64,000 nt of DNA, taken from Candidatus Aminicenantes bacterium JdFR-78 (lineage in GTDB: Bacteria > Acidobacteriota > Aminicenantia > JdFR-78). The stretch's first letter is position 1. Each line of letters opens with the position of its first letter. The position numbers and the translations under genes are program-made. The stretch lies in assembly GCA_002010665.1 (NCBI GenBank), contig MTON01000013.1, positions 1 to 64,000 of the forward strand, in the 5' to 3' direction. Positions 8,966 to 16,960 of this stretch are shown one piece after another. The notes beneath the pieces were generated by a model. It saw only the letters and a program-made list of their open reading frames with translations. It did not search any database and was not told where the DNA came from.

Positions 8966-11014
8966 ATGGATAAAAATTTTTATAAAAAGCTTTTTTATTT
9001 TCTATTAATTGTTTTATTTTTCTTCCTTGGATACTGGGCAGGAAAAAATAATATTTTAGAAACTAACCGTACTTCTGAAAGTTATGCCTGTAAAATAAAA
9101 TCAAGTCTTTCTAATATAGAAACTTCTGAGGGAGAAAAATTTACTATTCCTTTAAAAATTAAAAATCTTGGAAATAAAACATGGAACTCCAGAGGCAGAA
9201 ATCCCTATTATTTATCTTATCATTTATTAAACGAAAAAGAAGAAATTATAAAATTTGATAACCCTCGTTTTACTTTGCCCAAAATAGTAAAACCAGGACA
9301 AGCAATAAAAATGGAAGTGAAATTAGATGCTCCTATAAAGACAGGAAGATATATTCTCGAGTTTGATATGGTGAGGGAAGGTGTTACTTGGTTTAAAGAT
9401 AAAAATTCTAAGACATTGAAAATAAATCTTATAGTAAAAGAGAGTAAATGGCCTGAAGATAAATATGAAATAAATCTTAATTACGGAAAATATACAAAGT
9501 ATTTTTCCGATTATGAGGAATTGAATAAGATTAATAAATTAATTAGAATTACATTGAAAAACAATGAAATTAAATTTGAGGGAGAAACAGGTAAAGTTTA
9601 TGGATTTGGAGCAGGTAATTTATATCCTCAAATATGGCTTAGGGATAGTGCTACAATTTTGCCATTAATTCGATATTTTTATGACATTAAGTATCTTACC
9701 TCCTGGTTAGAAGAACATTTAGCCTATCAAAAAGAAAATGGTTCCCTTTATGACTGGATAGATTCAAATTGTCTTTTTGACAAAAATACAACAGAAACTG
9801 ATCAAGAGTCAAGTGCAGTTCAATCTGCTTATCAAATTGTTTCAATTATTGGTCCTAATTGGCTTAATAAAAAAATTAAAGGAAAAAAAATCATTGAAAG
9901 GCTTGATAATGCTCTTTCTTTTGTTCTTAAAAATAGATTCAACCAAAAATTTGGTTTAGTGATTGGTGCTCATACTGCTGATTGGGGTGATGTTGATATT
10001 ATAGATGCAGACAATAAAGCTGTTTATGTTGATAAAAGAACAATTTGGACAACAGATATTTATGACCAAAGCATGTTCCACTTAGCTTGTAAGAATTTAA
10101 GTGAAATGTATAAATTGTTAAATTTAAATCAAAAAGCAAATTACTGGAGTAAGATTGCTGAATATATGAAAATTAATACAAATAAATGGCTTTGGCAAGA
10201 AAATAAAGGTTTTTACAGAGTTCATATTCATTTAACGCCTTTAAAGCATAATTTTGACGAAGATAATATTTTTGCAATGGGTGGCAATGCTATGGCAATT
10301 CTCTCTGGACTTGCAGATGAAAATAAAACTCGGAGAATTATTAAAGTTGCTCTTGAAAGACAAAAAATATTTAATGTTTCTACAATTAGTGGAACTTTAT
10401 TGCCTTGTTATCCAAAAGGTTTTTTTAAACATCCAATGATGGATGATTTTTACGAATATCAAAATGGTGGACAATGGGATTGGTTTGGTGCACGATTAAT
10501 TTGCGCTATGTATGAAAATGGATATAGTGAAATAGCTACTCAAAAATTGTTAGAATTGGTAAAGAAAAATCTAAATAATGAAAATTTGTTTGAATGGCAT
10601 AGTATAGATGGAATAGGAAAAGGAAGCTCTTTTTATTTAGGAAGTGCAGGAGTATTAGGTAGGGCGATTATTGAAGGATATTTTGGAATAAAATTAAGTA
10701 GAAATCATTTAATTCTTGCGCCAAAAATTGGTAGAAATAAGGCAAAAATTCATGTTTATCAACCTGCTAATGATTTATTTGTAGCTTACACATATAATTT
10801 TGATAATGTAAATAAAAGAATAATTTTTAAATATAACAGTAATTTTCCAAAGAAAGGAGAAATCAGACTTTTAAATCCAATAAAAAATAGAAATTTGAAA
10901 GTTTTAATGGATGGGAAAGAAATAATTTTCAAACGAGAAAAAATAAATTTAGATGAATTTATAGTATTAGAAACTAACTTTCAGAATCATACCATTGAAA
11001 TTCGTTTTAAATAA
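8966..11014 (+). CDS. Membrane-anchored protein with beta-sandwich and six-hairpin glycosidase-like domain
   Basis: A 682-residue protein with an N-terminal membrane anchor (about residues 8-25), an Ig-like beta-sandwich (about 45-150) and a long region resembling (alpha/alpha)6-barrel glycosidases from about 190 onward. Features include WLRDSATILP, a segment rich in acidic and aromatic residues (TADWGDVD), QWDWFGARL and a terminal GSAGVLGRA helix. Such barrels trim or debranch polysaccharides. The anchor and the divergent pairing with an O-antigen ligase suggest it acts on the exported glycan. The exact GH family and substrate are not recognisable by eye. Confidence 0.6.
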   Translation: MDKNFYKKLFYFLLIVLFFFLGYWAGKNNILETNRTSESYACKIKSSLSNIETSEGEKFTIPLKIKNLGNKTWNSRGRNPYYLSYHLLNEKEEIIKFDNPRFTLPKIVKPGQAIKMEVKLDAPIKTGRYILEFDMVREGVTWFKDKNSKTLKINLIVKESKWPEDKYEINLNYGKYTKYFSDYEELNKINKLIRITLKNNEIKFEGETGKVYGFGAGNLYPQIWLRDSATILPLIRYFYDIKYLTSWLEEHLAYQKENGSLYDWIDSNCLFDKNTTETDQESSAVQSAYQIVSIIGPNWLNKKIKGKKIIERLDNALSFVLKNRFNQKFGLVIGAHTADWGDVDIIDADNKAVYVDKRTIWTTDIYDQSMFHLACKNLSEMYKLLNLNQKANYWSKIAEYMKINTNKWLWQENKGFYRVHIHLTPLKHNFDEDNIFAMGGNAMAILSGLADENKTRRIIKVALERQKIFNVSTISGTLLPCYPKGFFKHPMMDDFYEYQNGGQWDWFGARLICAMYENGYSEIATQKLLELVKKNLNNENLFEWHSIDGIGKGSSFYLGSAGVLGRAIIEGYFGIKLSRNHLILAPKIGRNKAKIHVYQPANDLFVAYTYNFDNVNKRIIFKYNSNFPKKGEIRLLNPIKNRNLKVLMDGKEIIFKREKINLDEFIVLETNFQNHTIEIRFK

Positions 11015-11060
11015 TTTTAGTCTTTTAACTTTTTCCCGATTGACAATTGACTTAGATTAA

Positions 11061-11459
11061 CTAATAAATTAAATAAATATCAGTAATTTTTTGGATTTCT
11101 TTAAAATGCTCATCTAAAGTAAAAATTTGACATCCATGTTCTTGAGCTATAATGGCAATATAACAATCTATTAAATTTATAGTTTTGCCCTTCTTTTTTA
11201 AATTATAAGAAAGTCTTCCAGCTTTTATCCAAGTATCTTCTTTTTGGTCAATAATATTAAAAGCATCAATGAAATCCTTTATTACAGAAATCTCTCGTTC
11301 TGATTTAGCCCCTTGAATTAATTCAGCAATGATTATCTTTGGAACATAAATTTCGTCCTCAGAAAGTATTTTATCTACTTTTTCTGAAAGATTAGATGAT
11401 TTGTTTCTGAAATAATCTATCCAGACTGAAGTGTCTATCAAAATTTTTTTACCGTTCAT
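11061..11459 (-). CDS. vapC: VapC-like PIN-domain ribonuclease toxin
   Basis: A 132-residue PIN-domain protein. The acidic active-site pattern is visible: ILIDTSVWIDYF with D9, a central glutamate in IIAELIQGA, IDCYIAIIA with its aspartate, and TLDEHF near the end. VapC toxins cut tRNA or other RNAs and are silenced by the antitoxin encoded just upstream. The gene overlaps the antitoxin by 11 nt, which implies coupled translation. Length is normal and the catalytic set looks complete. Confidence 0.88.
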   Translation of the reverse strand: MNGKKILIDTSVWIDYFRNKSSNLSEKVDKILSEDEIYVPKIIIAELIQGAKSEREISVIKDFIDAFNIIDQKEDTWIKAGRLSYNLKKKGKTINLIDCYIAIIAQEHGCQIFTLDEHFKEIQKITDIYLIY

Positions 11460-11646
11460 AATGTCTTATCTCCTCAGCTGTAAGATCAAATTCCAATTTA
11501 CCTTTCATTGATTTTATTTTTTCTATCTTTCTTCGTCTAAGATATTCGTTAATAGCTTTTTTCACTGCAGAAGCTTTGCTCTTTGCTTTTGTTTCTTTTA
11601 AAAGTTCATCCAGAATTTCTTTCTCAATGGTTACTGTAGCTCTCAT
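11449..11646 (-). CDS. vapB: VapB-like antitoxin, type II TOXIN-ANTITOXIN partner
   Basis: A ~65-residue antitoxin. The N-terminal MRATVTIEKEILDELLKE segment with the following helix fits a ribbon-helix-helix DNA-binding fold, and the acidic C-terminal tail (LEFDLTAEEIRHYER) would bind the toxin. An upstream in-frame ATG at 11658 exists. The ATG at 11646 is chosen because GAGGTG stands four bases before it. It lies directly upstream of the PIN toxin, so the pair should autoregulate. Confidence 0.82.
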   Translation of the reverse strand: MRATVTIEKEILDELLKETKAKSKASAVKKAINEYLRRRKIEKIKSMKGKLEFDLTAEEIRHYER

Positions 11647-11839
11647 AATGCACCTCATTTAATAACTTATGCACAATTAATTATAATAAAATAATTCATT
11701 TTGTCAAGTTAATTTTGAATTTTAAATACATAATTTTATTTCAAATTATTGTGTATATTCAAATCACAATTTTCCCTAAAAATTCAAATATGACTTCTCA
11801 TGCGAAAACCTTATACCAAAATATCATGAAGCAATCTTT

Positions 11840-11880
11840 ACAATTGCCCAATAACTATTGACCAATAACAAAACAGAGTG
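11840..11880. repeat. Heptamer-type intergenic repeat (CCAATAA words)
   Basis: Consecutive words of the form CCAATAA, CTATTGA, CCAATAA, CAAAACA run with a 7-nt period. The same word type recurs at 18085-18140 and 18526-18558. The rest of the 11.65-11.95 kb gap is AT-rich with no gene seen. Confidence 0.5.
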
Positions 11881-11950
11881 GGGGATAAAAAGGAAAAGGA
11901 ATACTAAAGAGACGAAAATTTTATGGAGGGAGGGATTTATTTGAAGAAAT

Positions 11951-13102
11951 TTATTTGATAATTTTGATTAATCTAAACGATAATTTTTTTAAAAATGCGA
12001 GTAATAAATCACTGTGCCAATCAAAATCTCCCTTATCTTTAACAAGAGGTAAAATTCCGTCACTCTGTATTATTTTAAACAAATTTTCAATTTGACTATC
12101 ATTAAGCTTTCCACACAATTTTCTTGCATAATATCCAATTAAAATTTCTTTTTTTAATGCTTTTTTCCATAATTTTTCATATTCAGAAAGTGCTCTTTCA
12201 CTAAAATCTCCTTCATTAAATCTTTTAAGAATAACTTGACTTGCAAATTCTGAACACAGGAGGCCATAATAAATTCCACCTCCAGTTGTGGTTTTCACCT
12301 GAGCTGCTGCTTCTCCTACTGTTAATACTCTATTACCATAGGTCTTTGATATTAATCCTTGGGCAATAGGTTTGAATTGAATTCTTTCTTTTTTAAGACT
12401 TCTTATTTTATCAGGAAAGAATTTCTCAATAAGTCTTCTAAAACACTCTTTTGGATTACCTTCTGTCATTAATCCTACTCTTACTGTTTCTTTTCCAATT
12501 GGAACAACCCAAGCAAATGCTCCTGGTGCTACATCTCTTCCAATAAAAACATGAGTATATTCACCATCTTTTATATTTAATTCCGCCTGAATACCCTTTA
12601 AAAAATTATTTGGAAATCCTAAACCAAGTTTTTTTTGCAATTTATAATTTACACCTGTTGCAATAATTACTAATTGAGATAAATATTTTTCTTTATATTT
12701 TCCGTTTTTCTTGGTAATTACTTCAACTGAATTTTTATTTATTATAATATCTTTTACTTTACTATTAAGTTCTATTTTAACTCCCTTTGAGTGAGCTTTC
12801 TCACCAAGATATCCGTCAAATTTCTTTCTATCAACTACATAAGCAAAACTATCTGGATGTTCGTAATTTAGATAATTCATAAAAGGAGAAATGACTTTAA
12901 CTTTTCTTATTTCTTTTAGAATTGAATTTTTAGAAAGCGAAAATCTTTTAAAAATATCCTTACCAACAATTCCAGTACATATTACATGCTCCCCAATTTC
13001 GCTCTTTTTCTCTAAAACTAAAACTTTTAAACCATTTTCAGCCAATCTGCGAGCAGTATTCAACCCACTTGGCCCCGCCCCAATCACTATTACATCAAAC
13101 AT
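11951..13102 (-). CDS. FAD-dependent oxidoreductase, geranylgeranyl reductase family
   Basis: A ~383-residue flavoprotein. It opens with MFDVIVIGAGPSGLNTARRL, the GxGxxG dinucleotide-binding motif. It carries a GVNYKLQ-type second FAD motif and, near residue 270, a GEAAAQVKTTTGGGIYYGL stretch typical of geranylgeranyl/digeranylgeranyl reductases. Family members reduce isoprenoid double bonds or act on related lipids; here the substrate is unknown, though a lipid-carrier link to the glycan locus is possible. An in-frame ATG at 13120 would add MSNRYK, but those codons lie inside a repeat tract, so 13102 is preferred. Confidence 0.75.
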   Translation of the reverse strand: MFDVIVIGAGPSGLNTARRLAENGLKVLVLEKKSEIGEHVICTGIVGKDIFKRFSLSKNSILKEIRKVKVISPFMNYLNYEHPDSFAYVVDRKKFDGYLGEKAHSKGVKIELNSKVKDIIINKNSVEVITKKNGKYKEKYLSQLVIIATGVNYKLQKKLGLGFPNNFLKGIQAELNIKDGEYTHVFIGRDVAPGAFAWVVPIGKETVRVGLMTEGNPKECFRRLIEKFFPDKIRSLKKERIQFKPIAQGLISKTYGNRVLTVGEAAAQVKTTTGGGIYYGLLCSEFASQVILKRFNEGDFSERALSEYEKLWKKALKKEILIGYYARKLCGKLNDSQIENLFKIIQSDGILPLVKDKGDFDWHSDLLLAFLKKLSFRLIKIIK

Positions 13103-13191
13103 TTTGTAGCGATTAGACATTAGCGTTTAGCGATTAGAAAATTTTTTTTTAGTGGTTAGCGTGTAGCATTTAGCAGTTAGAGGTTTCATTT
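13103..13191. repeat. Heptamer tandem repeat tract, TTAGCGN type
   Basis: Imperfect 7-nt units such as TTAGCGA, TTAGACA, TTAGCGT, TTAGCGA, TTAGAAA, later GTAGCAT, TTAGCAG, TTAGAGG. The tract touches the start of the oxidoreductase gene on one side and the 3' end of a four-helix-bundle gene on the other. Confidence 0.8.
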
Positions 13192-13551
13192 TCAGCGATT
13201 AGAAATTTTATTTATATAAGTAGATAGGAGTTTCATGACTTCTTGGTTAAGATTATAAGCTTTTTCGAATTCGTTATTATTACAATAACCCAAATCAAAA
13301 CTTAATTGTAATTGAGTTTCAAGTTCTGCAGCAGAACCCAATGCAATTTTTAAATATTGATTATATTCCTTTGATCCACGCATAAAACCTTCCGCTATAT
13401 TTGATGGAATTGAAATTGCTCCTCTTCTCATTTGAGACACAAGACCGAAAATTTCTGTTTTTGGAAACTGCTCAGTTAAATCATAAATTAATTTTACCAA
13501 TTCATAACTTTTCTTATATGCTATAAGCTCTTTATAACTTTTTACTTTCAT
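13192..13551 (-). CDS. Four-helix-bundle protein (S23/IVS-like family), intact copy 1
   Basis: A 119-residue helical protein of the four-helix-bundle family first known from 23S rRNA intervening sequences. The family signature is the MRRGAISIPSNIAEGF stretch in the second helix, followed by a helix with YLKIALGSAAELETQL. Its molecular function is unknown; a nucleic-acid or oligomer-scaffold role is only a guess. The reading frame is intact. It has no SD; the ATG sits right at the edge of a heptamer repeat, and repeats flank both ends. Three related copies lie within 8 kb, two of them broken. Confidence 0.88.
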   Translation of the reverse strand: MKVKSYKELIAYKKSYELVKLIYDLTEQFPKTEIFGLVSQMRRGAISIPSNIAEGFMRGSKEYNQYLKIALGSAAELETQLQLSFDLGYCNNNEFEKAYNLNQEVMKLLSTYINKISNR

Positions 13552-13630
13552 TTCATTAGAGGTTAGTGTTTAGCGTGTAGCGATTAGATATAAAAAACAC
13601 ATTGTGGTCTGCTTGACTAATCGCTATTCG
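13552..13630. repeat. Heptamer tandem repeat tract, TTAGNNN type
   Basis: Units TTAGAGG, TTAGTGT, TTAGCGT, GTAGCGA, TTAGATA are followed after a short gap by the reverse-sense words CTAATCG, CTATTCG, CTATTTA. The tract fills the space between the four-helix-bundle gene and the end of the next enzyme gene. Confidence 0.78.
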
Positions 13631-14605
13631 CTATTTAGTCAAAAATACAAGTATTGCGATGATTCCGAAAATCGCTTCAATTCCCATCAGGGTGAGTACT
13701 AAATTTCTTTCGCTGATTCCACCTGTAATTTTCATCATAAATTGGCATAAACCCACAGGTCCAGATTTAGGGCAATATAGTTTACCATTATTATAAATTC
13801 CAAAACTTTTGGGTAACTTATTCGGAAGTTTTATCAAAAAATCCAAAAAATAAGGGATAATAATGATAACCCCTGCAGTTTCTATATTTCCCACAATCAC
13901 AGTAGATGCTATAATTGCTCCAATACTTAGGGTTCCTACATCTCCTATAAATATCTTAGCAGGATGCCAGTTATAATAAAGAGTTGCCAAAAAAGCTCCC
14001 AAAGCTATTATTAAAATAACAAACGCGGTCATTGATTTAGCCAAATAAGCCACAATAGCTAATGTAATTATTGCAATAGTTCCCATGCCCACTTCCAATC
14101 CATTAAAACCAGCAAGCATATTAACTCCATTTGCAGCTCCAGTTACTCCTAATGGTATTAGAAATAAAGTGTAGAAGGGCCCAAAATCAATAGACCCTAT
14201 GAAAGGAATTTTCATAGTTGTGTGACCAGCTTTTATTGCCATAAGAGGTAAAGCTGCAAAAAAAGGCATTAAAGTTTTAACCCCTTGTCTAATCTTAATA
14301 AGGTCATCAAAGATTCCAATTAATGATATCATTAAAACTGTTCCTAATACTGCTAAAAGAGAAACAACATCTAAGGGAATTTTATTATTTAGAAATACTT
14401 TTAGCCCTATAGCTAAAATAATTCCAGCACAGAAACCAGAAACTAATCCAAGTCCACCCATTTCAGGTATTTCAGGCATCCCGGGCTTATGCATATCCTT
14501 TCCCACAACCCCATTTCTTTTTAAAGCAGGAATTATCAATGGAAAAACCAAAAAAGTCACTCCAAATGTAAACACAAAAACAATCAAATAAACCATAATC
14601 TCCAT
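13631..14605 (-). CDS. GlcNAc-1-phosphate transferase (PNPT family), archaeal/eukaryotic GPT type
   Basis: A 324-residue membrane enzyme of the MraY/WecA/ALG7 superfamily with about 9-10 membrane segments. It should transfer a phospho-N-acetylsugar from a UDP-sugar to a polyprenyl phosphate on the cytoplasmic face. Visible motifs are DD at 100-101 and NGVNMLAGFNGLEVG (159-173). The latter resembles the archaeal and eukaryotic (DPAGT1/ALG7) form, with AG-NG where MraY/WecA have DG-DG. IFIGDVGTLS occurs near residue 217. A GGGAGGAAG SD precedes the ATG. It lies near wecB and several glycosyltransferases, which suits initiation of a glycan. Confidence 0.8.
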   Translation of the reverse strand: MEIMVYLIVFVFTFGVTFLVFPLIIPALKRNGVVGKDMHKPGMPEIPEMGGLGLVSGFCAGIILAIGLKVFLNNKIPLDVVSLLAVLGTVLMISLIGIFDDLIKIRQGVKTLMPFFAALPLMAIKAGHTTMKIPFIGSIDFGPFYTLFLIPLGVTGAANGVNMLAGFNGLEVGMGTIAIITLAIVAYLAKSMTAFVILIIALGAFLATLYYNWHPAKIFIGDVGTLSIGAIIASTVIVGNIETAGVIIIIPYFLDFLIKLPNKLPKSFGIYNNGKLYCPKSGPVGLCQFMMKITGGISERNLVLTLMGIEAIFGIIAILVFLTK

Positions 14606-14612
14606 CCTCTTC

Positions 14613-14768
14613 CTCCCCCCTAATCGCTAAACGCTAACCACTATCCACTATAGCTACGAACCATGAGCTATAATTCCAGCAACCCACAAACTACATAGTC
14701 CTTACCCCTTAATCCCTAATCCTCAACAGTCTCCCGATTCACCCATTCACCCACTCACCCATTCACCG
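14613..14768. repeat. Repeat tract including 70-bp direct repeat copy 1
   Basis: Heptamers CTAATCG, CTAAACG, CTAACCA, CTATCCA are followed by GCTACGAA/CCATGAG words, then a 70-nt block (14699-14768) that ends in octamers of ATTCACCC type. The 70-nt block recurs at 15513-15590 with one extra octamer. Confidence 0.85.
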
Positions 14769-14780
14769 TTTTATTAACAT

Positions 14781-15137
14781 TTATAACTTTCTTATCCTTA
14801 TCTTCTTGGGCGTAATAACAGTAAATTTATTATACAAAGATTCACCGTATTCATTTAGAATTTTTGCTAATGAGTTTGAGACATTTTTGTATTCCGGGTA
14901 TTTATAGCGCAAATAGATTACACCCAAACTTTTTTCTTTATGAGCAAAAATCCACTCTCCAAAATCTTTATCCTCGGTTAAAAGTAAAGCCTTATAATTC
15001 TTGGCTAATTCCAAGACCTTTTTATCTGAAATCCCTGGGTAATTTTTCAAGATGGAAATGATATTAAACCCTTTGTTTATTAAAATCTCGGCTATTCTGA
15101 AATCCACACTTTCATCAATGAGAATTTTAAGACCCAA
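14781..15137 (-). CDS. DUF5615 PIN-like protein, putative toxin
   Basis: A 118-residue protein of the DUF5615 (Mut7-C-like PIN) type, seen from GLKILIDESVDFRIAEIL with its acidic residues and LLLTEDKDFGEWIF in the middle. Such proteins pair with DUF433 genes and are thought to be RNase toxins. The start is an unusual TTG at 15137, supported by a GGAGGAG sequence just upstream. It overlaps the upstream gene by 11 nt. It is flanked on both sides by near-identical 70-78 nt direct repeats. Confidence 0.78.
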   Translation of the reverse strand: MGLKILIDESVDFRIAEILINKGFNIISILKNYPGISDKKVLELAKNYKALLLTEDKDFGEWIFAHKEKSLGVIYLRYKYPEYKNVSNSLAKILNEYGESLYNKFTVITPKKIRIRKL

Positions 15138-15360
15138 TCATCTCCTCCTGGGAAATCACATCTGCGGAATAAGAAAGAGCAGCGAGAACGTCTTCTTTTT
15201 TAAGATTAGGATAGGCTTTTAATAACTCTTCTATATTCATTCCTTCGGAAAGTTTCTTTAGTATTAATTCAACAGTTATTCTTGTGCCTTTTATCACAGG
15301 TTTTCCTCTCATTATCTCCGGGTTTGCAATTATTCTTTCTGCATAATGCAATGTGCTCAT
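15127..15360 (-). CDS. DUF433 domain protein, putative antitoxin
   Basis: A 77-residue DUF433 protein. The sequence NPEIMRGKPVIKGTRITVE is the family signature, and the rest is a small winged-helix-like fold with LLKAYPNLKKEDVLAAL. It would bind DNA and neutralise the DUF5615 partner encoded downstream, with which it overlaps. A clear SD (AAGGAGG) precedes the ATG. The two genes form one cassette between direct repeats. Confidence 0.85.
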   Translation of the reverse strand: MSTLHYAERIIANPEIMRGKPVIKGTRITVELILKKLSEGMNIEELLKAYPNLKKEDVLAALSYSADVISQEEMIGS

Positions 15361-15439
15361 TTTTTCCTCCTTACTAACTCTCTTTAAGCTTATTATATCT
15401 GACTAAAATCTCCAGTCAATTAATCTCTTCCAAAGCTCA

Positions 15440-15615
15440 TTAATTTACTAATCACTATCCACTATCAGCTACAAACCACGAACTATGAACTCCACCTCCC
15501 CCCTTCCCTTAATCCTTACCCCTTAATCCCTAATCCTCAACAGTCTCCCGATTCACCCATTCACCGATTCACCCACTCACCCATTCACCGACTCACCAAT
15601 TCACCATTTTTAATC
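15440..15615. repeat. Repeat tract including 78-bp direct repeat copy 2
   Basis: It begins with CTATCCA/GCTACAAA/CCACGAA/CTATGAA words, then a block (15513-15590) that matches 14699-14768 except for one inserted 8-nt unit, and then more ATTCACC octamers. It separates the DUF433/DUF5615 cassette from the MazF cassette. Confidence 0.85.
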
Positions 15616-15621
15616 TCCCTT

Positions 15622-15966
15622 TTAAGTTATCCCGAGATGAATGAGAACCGCCTGTTCTACTTCTTTTAATTTTTCTTCTGTTATCATACTCAAAAATCTA
15701 ACCATTCTCCTCTTATCAATAGTTCTAATCTGATTACATTTTACTTTCGAATCCATTGGAAGATTGGTTTCATCTTTTAAAAGGAAAGTCTCAAAGGGAT
15801 ATATCTTTTTTGTTTTTGAAGTAATTGGAAGAACTGTTATAGTTTCTGCAAATTGATTATTTCTATTATTTGAAATTACTAATGCTGGTCTCGTCTTGCC
15901 AATTTCATGACCTATCACAGGTTCCAAGGAAACCAGCCAGATTTCGCCTCTCTGCGGATAATCCAT
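15622..15966 (-). CDS. mazF: MazF/PemK-type endoribonuclease toxin
   Basis: A 114-residue MazF-fold protein. The opening PQRGEIWLVSLEPVIGHEIG and the KTRPALVISN segment are family hallmarks, followed by ITVLPITSK and the SKVKCNQIRTIDKRR region. It would cleave mRNA at short sequence motifs and be blocked by the antitoxin encoded one base upstream. Length and core motifs are normal, so it is probably functional. Confidence 0.9.
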   Translation of the reverse strand: MDYPQRGEIWLVSLEPVIGHEIGKTRPALVISNNRNNQFAETITVLPITSKTKKIYPFETFLLKDETNLPMDSKVKCNQIRTIDKRRMVRFLSMITEEKLKEVEQAVLIHLGIT

Positions 15967-15967
15967 C

Positions 15968-16189
15968 TCATTCCCATTCCTCTAAAGTAATATTTTCCCA
16001 CTCCTTATTAAGCCTCTTATCCTCTTCTTTTGTTGCCTTATAGCCTTCTATAAGAAGTTCATCCAGTTTCTTCTTTTCTTCTCTTTCTAATTTCTCTCGT
16101 ATTGCTTCAGCTATGAAGCGACTCTTATTAGGTTTACTCTTTAAAGCTCTATCTAATTCCTCTGGTATAGTAATATTTAATCTTTTCAT
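15968..16189 (-). CDS. MazE-like antitoxin with ribbon-helix-helix fold
   Basis: A 73-residue protein that begins MKRLNITIPEELDRAL, a ribbon-helix-helix DNA-binding start, and ends in an acidic toxin-binding tail (NKEWENITLEEWE). An SD (AGAGG) precedes the ATG. Its stop is one base before the toxin start, so the two are co-translated. The RHH fold differs from classic MazE (AbrB-like), a known alternative in MazF systems. Confidence 0.82.
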   Translation of the reverse strand: MKRLNITIPEELDRALKSKPNKSRFIAEAIREKLEREEKKKLDELLIEGYKATKEEDKRLNKEWENITLEEWE

Positions 16190-16249
16190 TGCTTTACCTC
16201 TTTACTTACAATACAGTAAAAATTACATATTGTCAATACAGCCTGCTAT

Positions 16250-16481
16250 ATGTATTACCAACCTCCAAATTACGGGTATACCGTCATCCTTAGTCCCATT
16301 TCTAAGCTTTCCAGCTCCCCAATTCACCATTTCACCTATTCATCCACTCACTCATTCACCACTTCCTTCCTAATCCTTAATCCTTACCCCTTAATCCTTA
16401 TCAGTTTCCCGATTCACCCATTCCCCGACCCAACATTTTATCCATGCTAATCGCCATGAACTACAAACCACGAGCTATGAA
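16250..16481. repeat. Octamer/heptamer repeat tract with partial third direct-repeat copy
   Basis: Octamers of ATTCACCA/TTTCACCT/ATTCATCC type fill 16319-16365. A diverged third copy of the direct-repeat core lies at 16381-16430, and GAACTAC/AAACCAC/GAGCTAT words end at the four-helix-bundle gene. Confidence 0.72.
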
Positions 16482-16859
16482 CTATTTTATAGTCCGTTTA
16501 ATTGCCTTTATAAGACTCGAAATCATCTTCCCTATTTCATCGCCTTCTTCTTTAATTTTGTTGTATTGTTCATTATTAATCCACTGTCTCTTTTTAAAAA
16601 TTTCTATTAAAGTAATAGTTTCAAACAAAGAGCCTCTTGCAATATACAAAAATTGAATAAATTCCTTTTTAGAAAACCTCCCTTTTCCTTCTGCCACATT
16701 CATTGCAATAGAAGTAACAGCAGATTCCAATTGTTTAACCAATTTATAATGATTTCTACTCGTTTTAAGATTATCAATTATTTCAATGACTCTATTCGCA
16801 AAATCAACAGATTTCTGCCATACTTCTAAATTCTCAAATCCAAACCTAATTTCTTTCAT
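16482..16859 (-). CDS. Four-helix-bundle protein (S23/IVS-like family), intact copy 2
   Basis: A 125-residue helical protein of the same family as the gene at 13192 but clearly diverged. It keeps the core with ESAVTSIAMNVAEGKGRFS and the following YIARGSLFETITLIEI helix. The N-terminal FENLEVWQKSVDFANRVIE helix is typical. The function is unknown. The ATG lies directly after heptamer repeats and has no SD. Repeats flank both ends. Confidence 0.88.
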   Translation of the reverse strand: MKEIRFGFENLEVWQKSVDFANRVIEIIDNLKTSRNHYKLVKQLESAVTSIAMNVAEGKGRFSKKEFIQFLYIARGSLFETITLIEIFKKRQWINNEQYNKIKEEGDEIGKMISSLIKAIKRTIK

Positions 16860-16960
16860 AACTACAAATCCATGTTATCAGCTATGAGCTATGAACCATG
16901 AACTACATAATGAGTTACGAGCTACGGACTATGAGCCATGAACTATCAGTTATGAGCTAA
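16860..16960. repeat. Heptamer tandem repeat tract, GCTATGA type
   Basis: About a dozen imperfect 7-nt units: GCTATGA, GCTATGA, ACCATGA, ACTACAT, GTTACGA, GCTACGG, ACTATGA, GCCATGA, ACTATCA, GTTATGA. The tract runs into the 3' end of wecB, whose last codons are written by repeat words. Confidence 0.85.

Noticed and set aside
13103-16960. CRISPR array
   Set aside because: The repeats are 7-8 nt, imperfect and contiguous, with no regular unique spacers and no cas genes.
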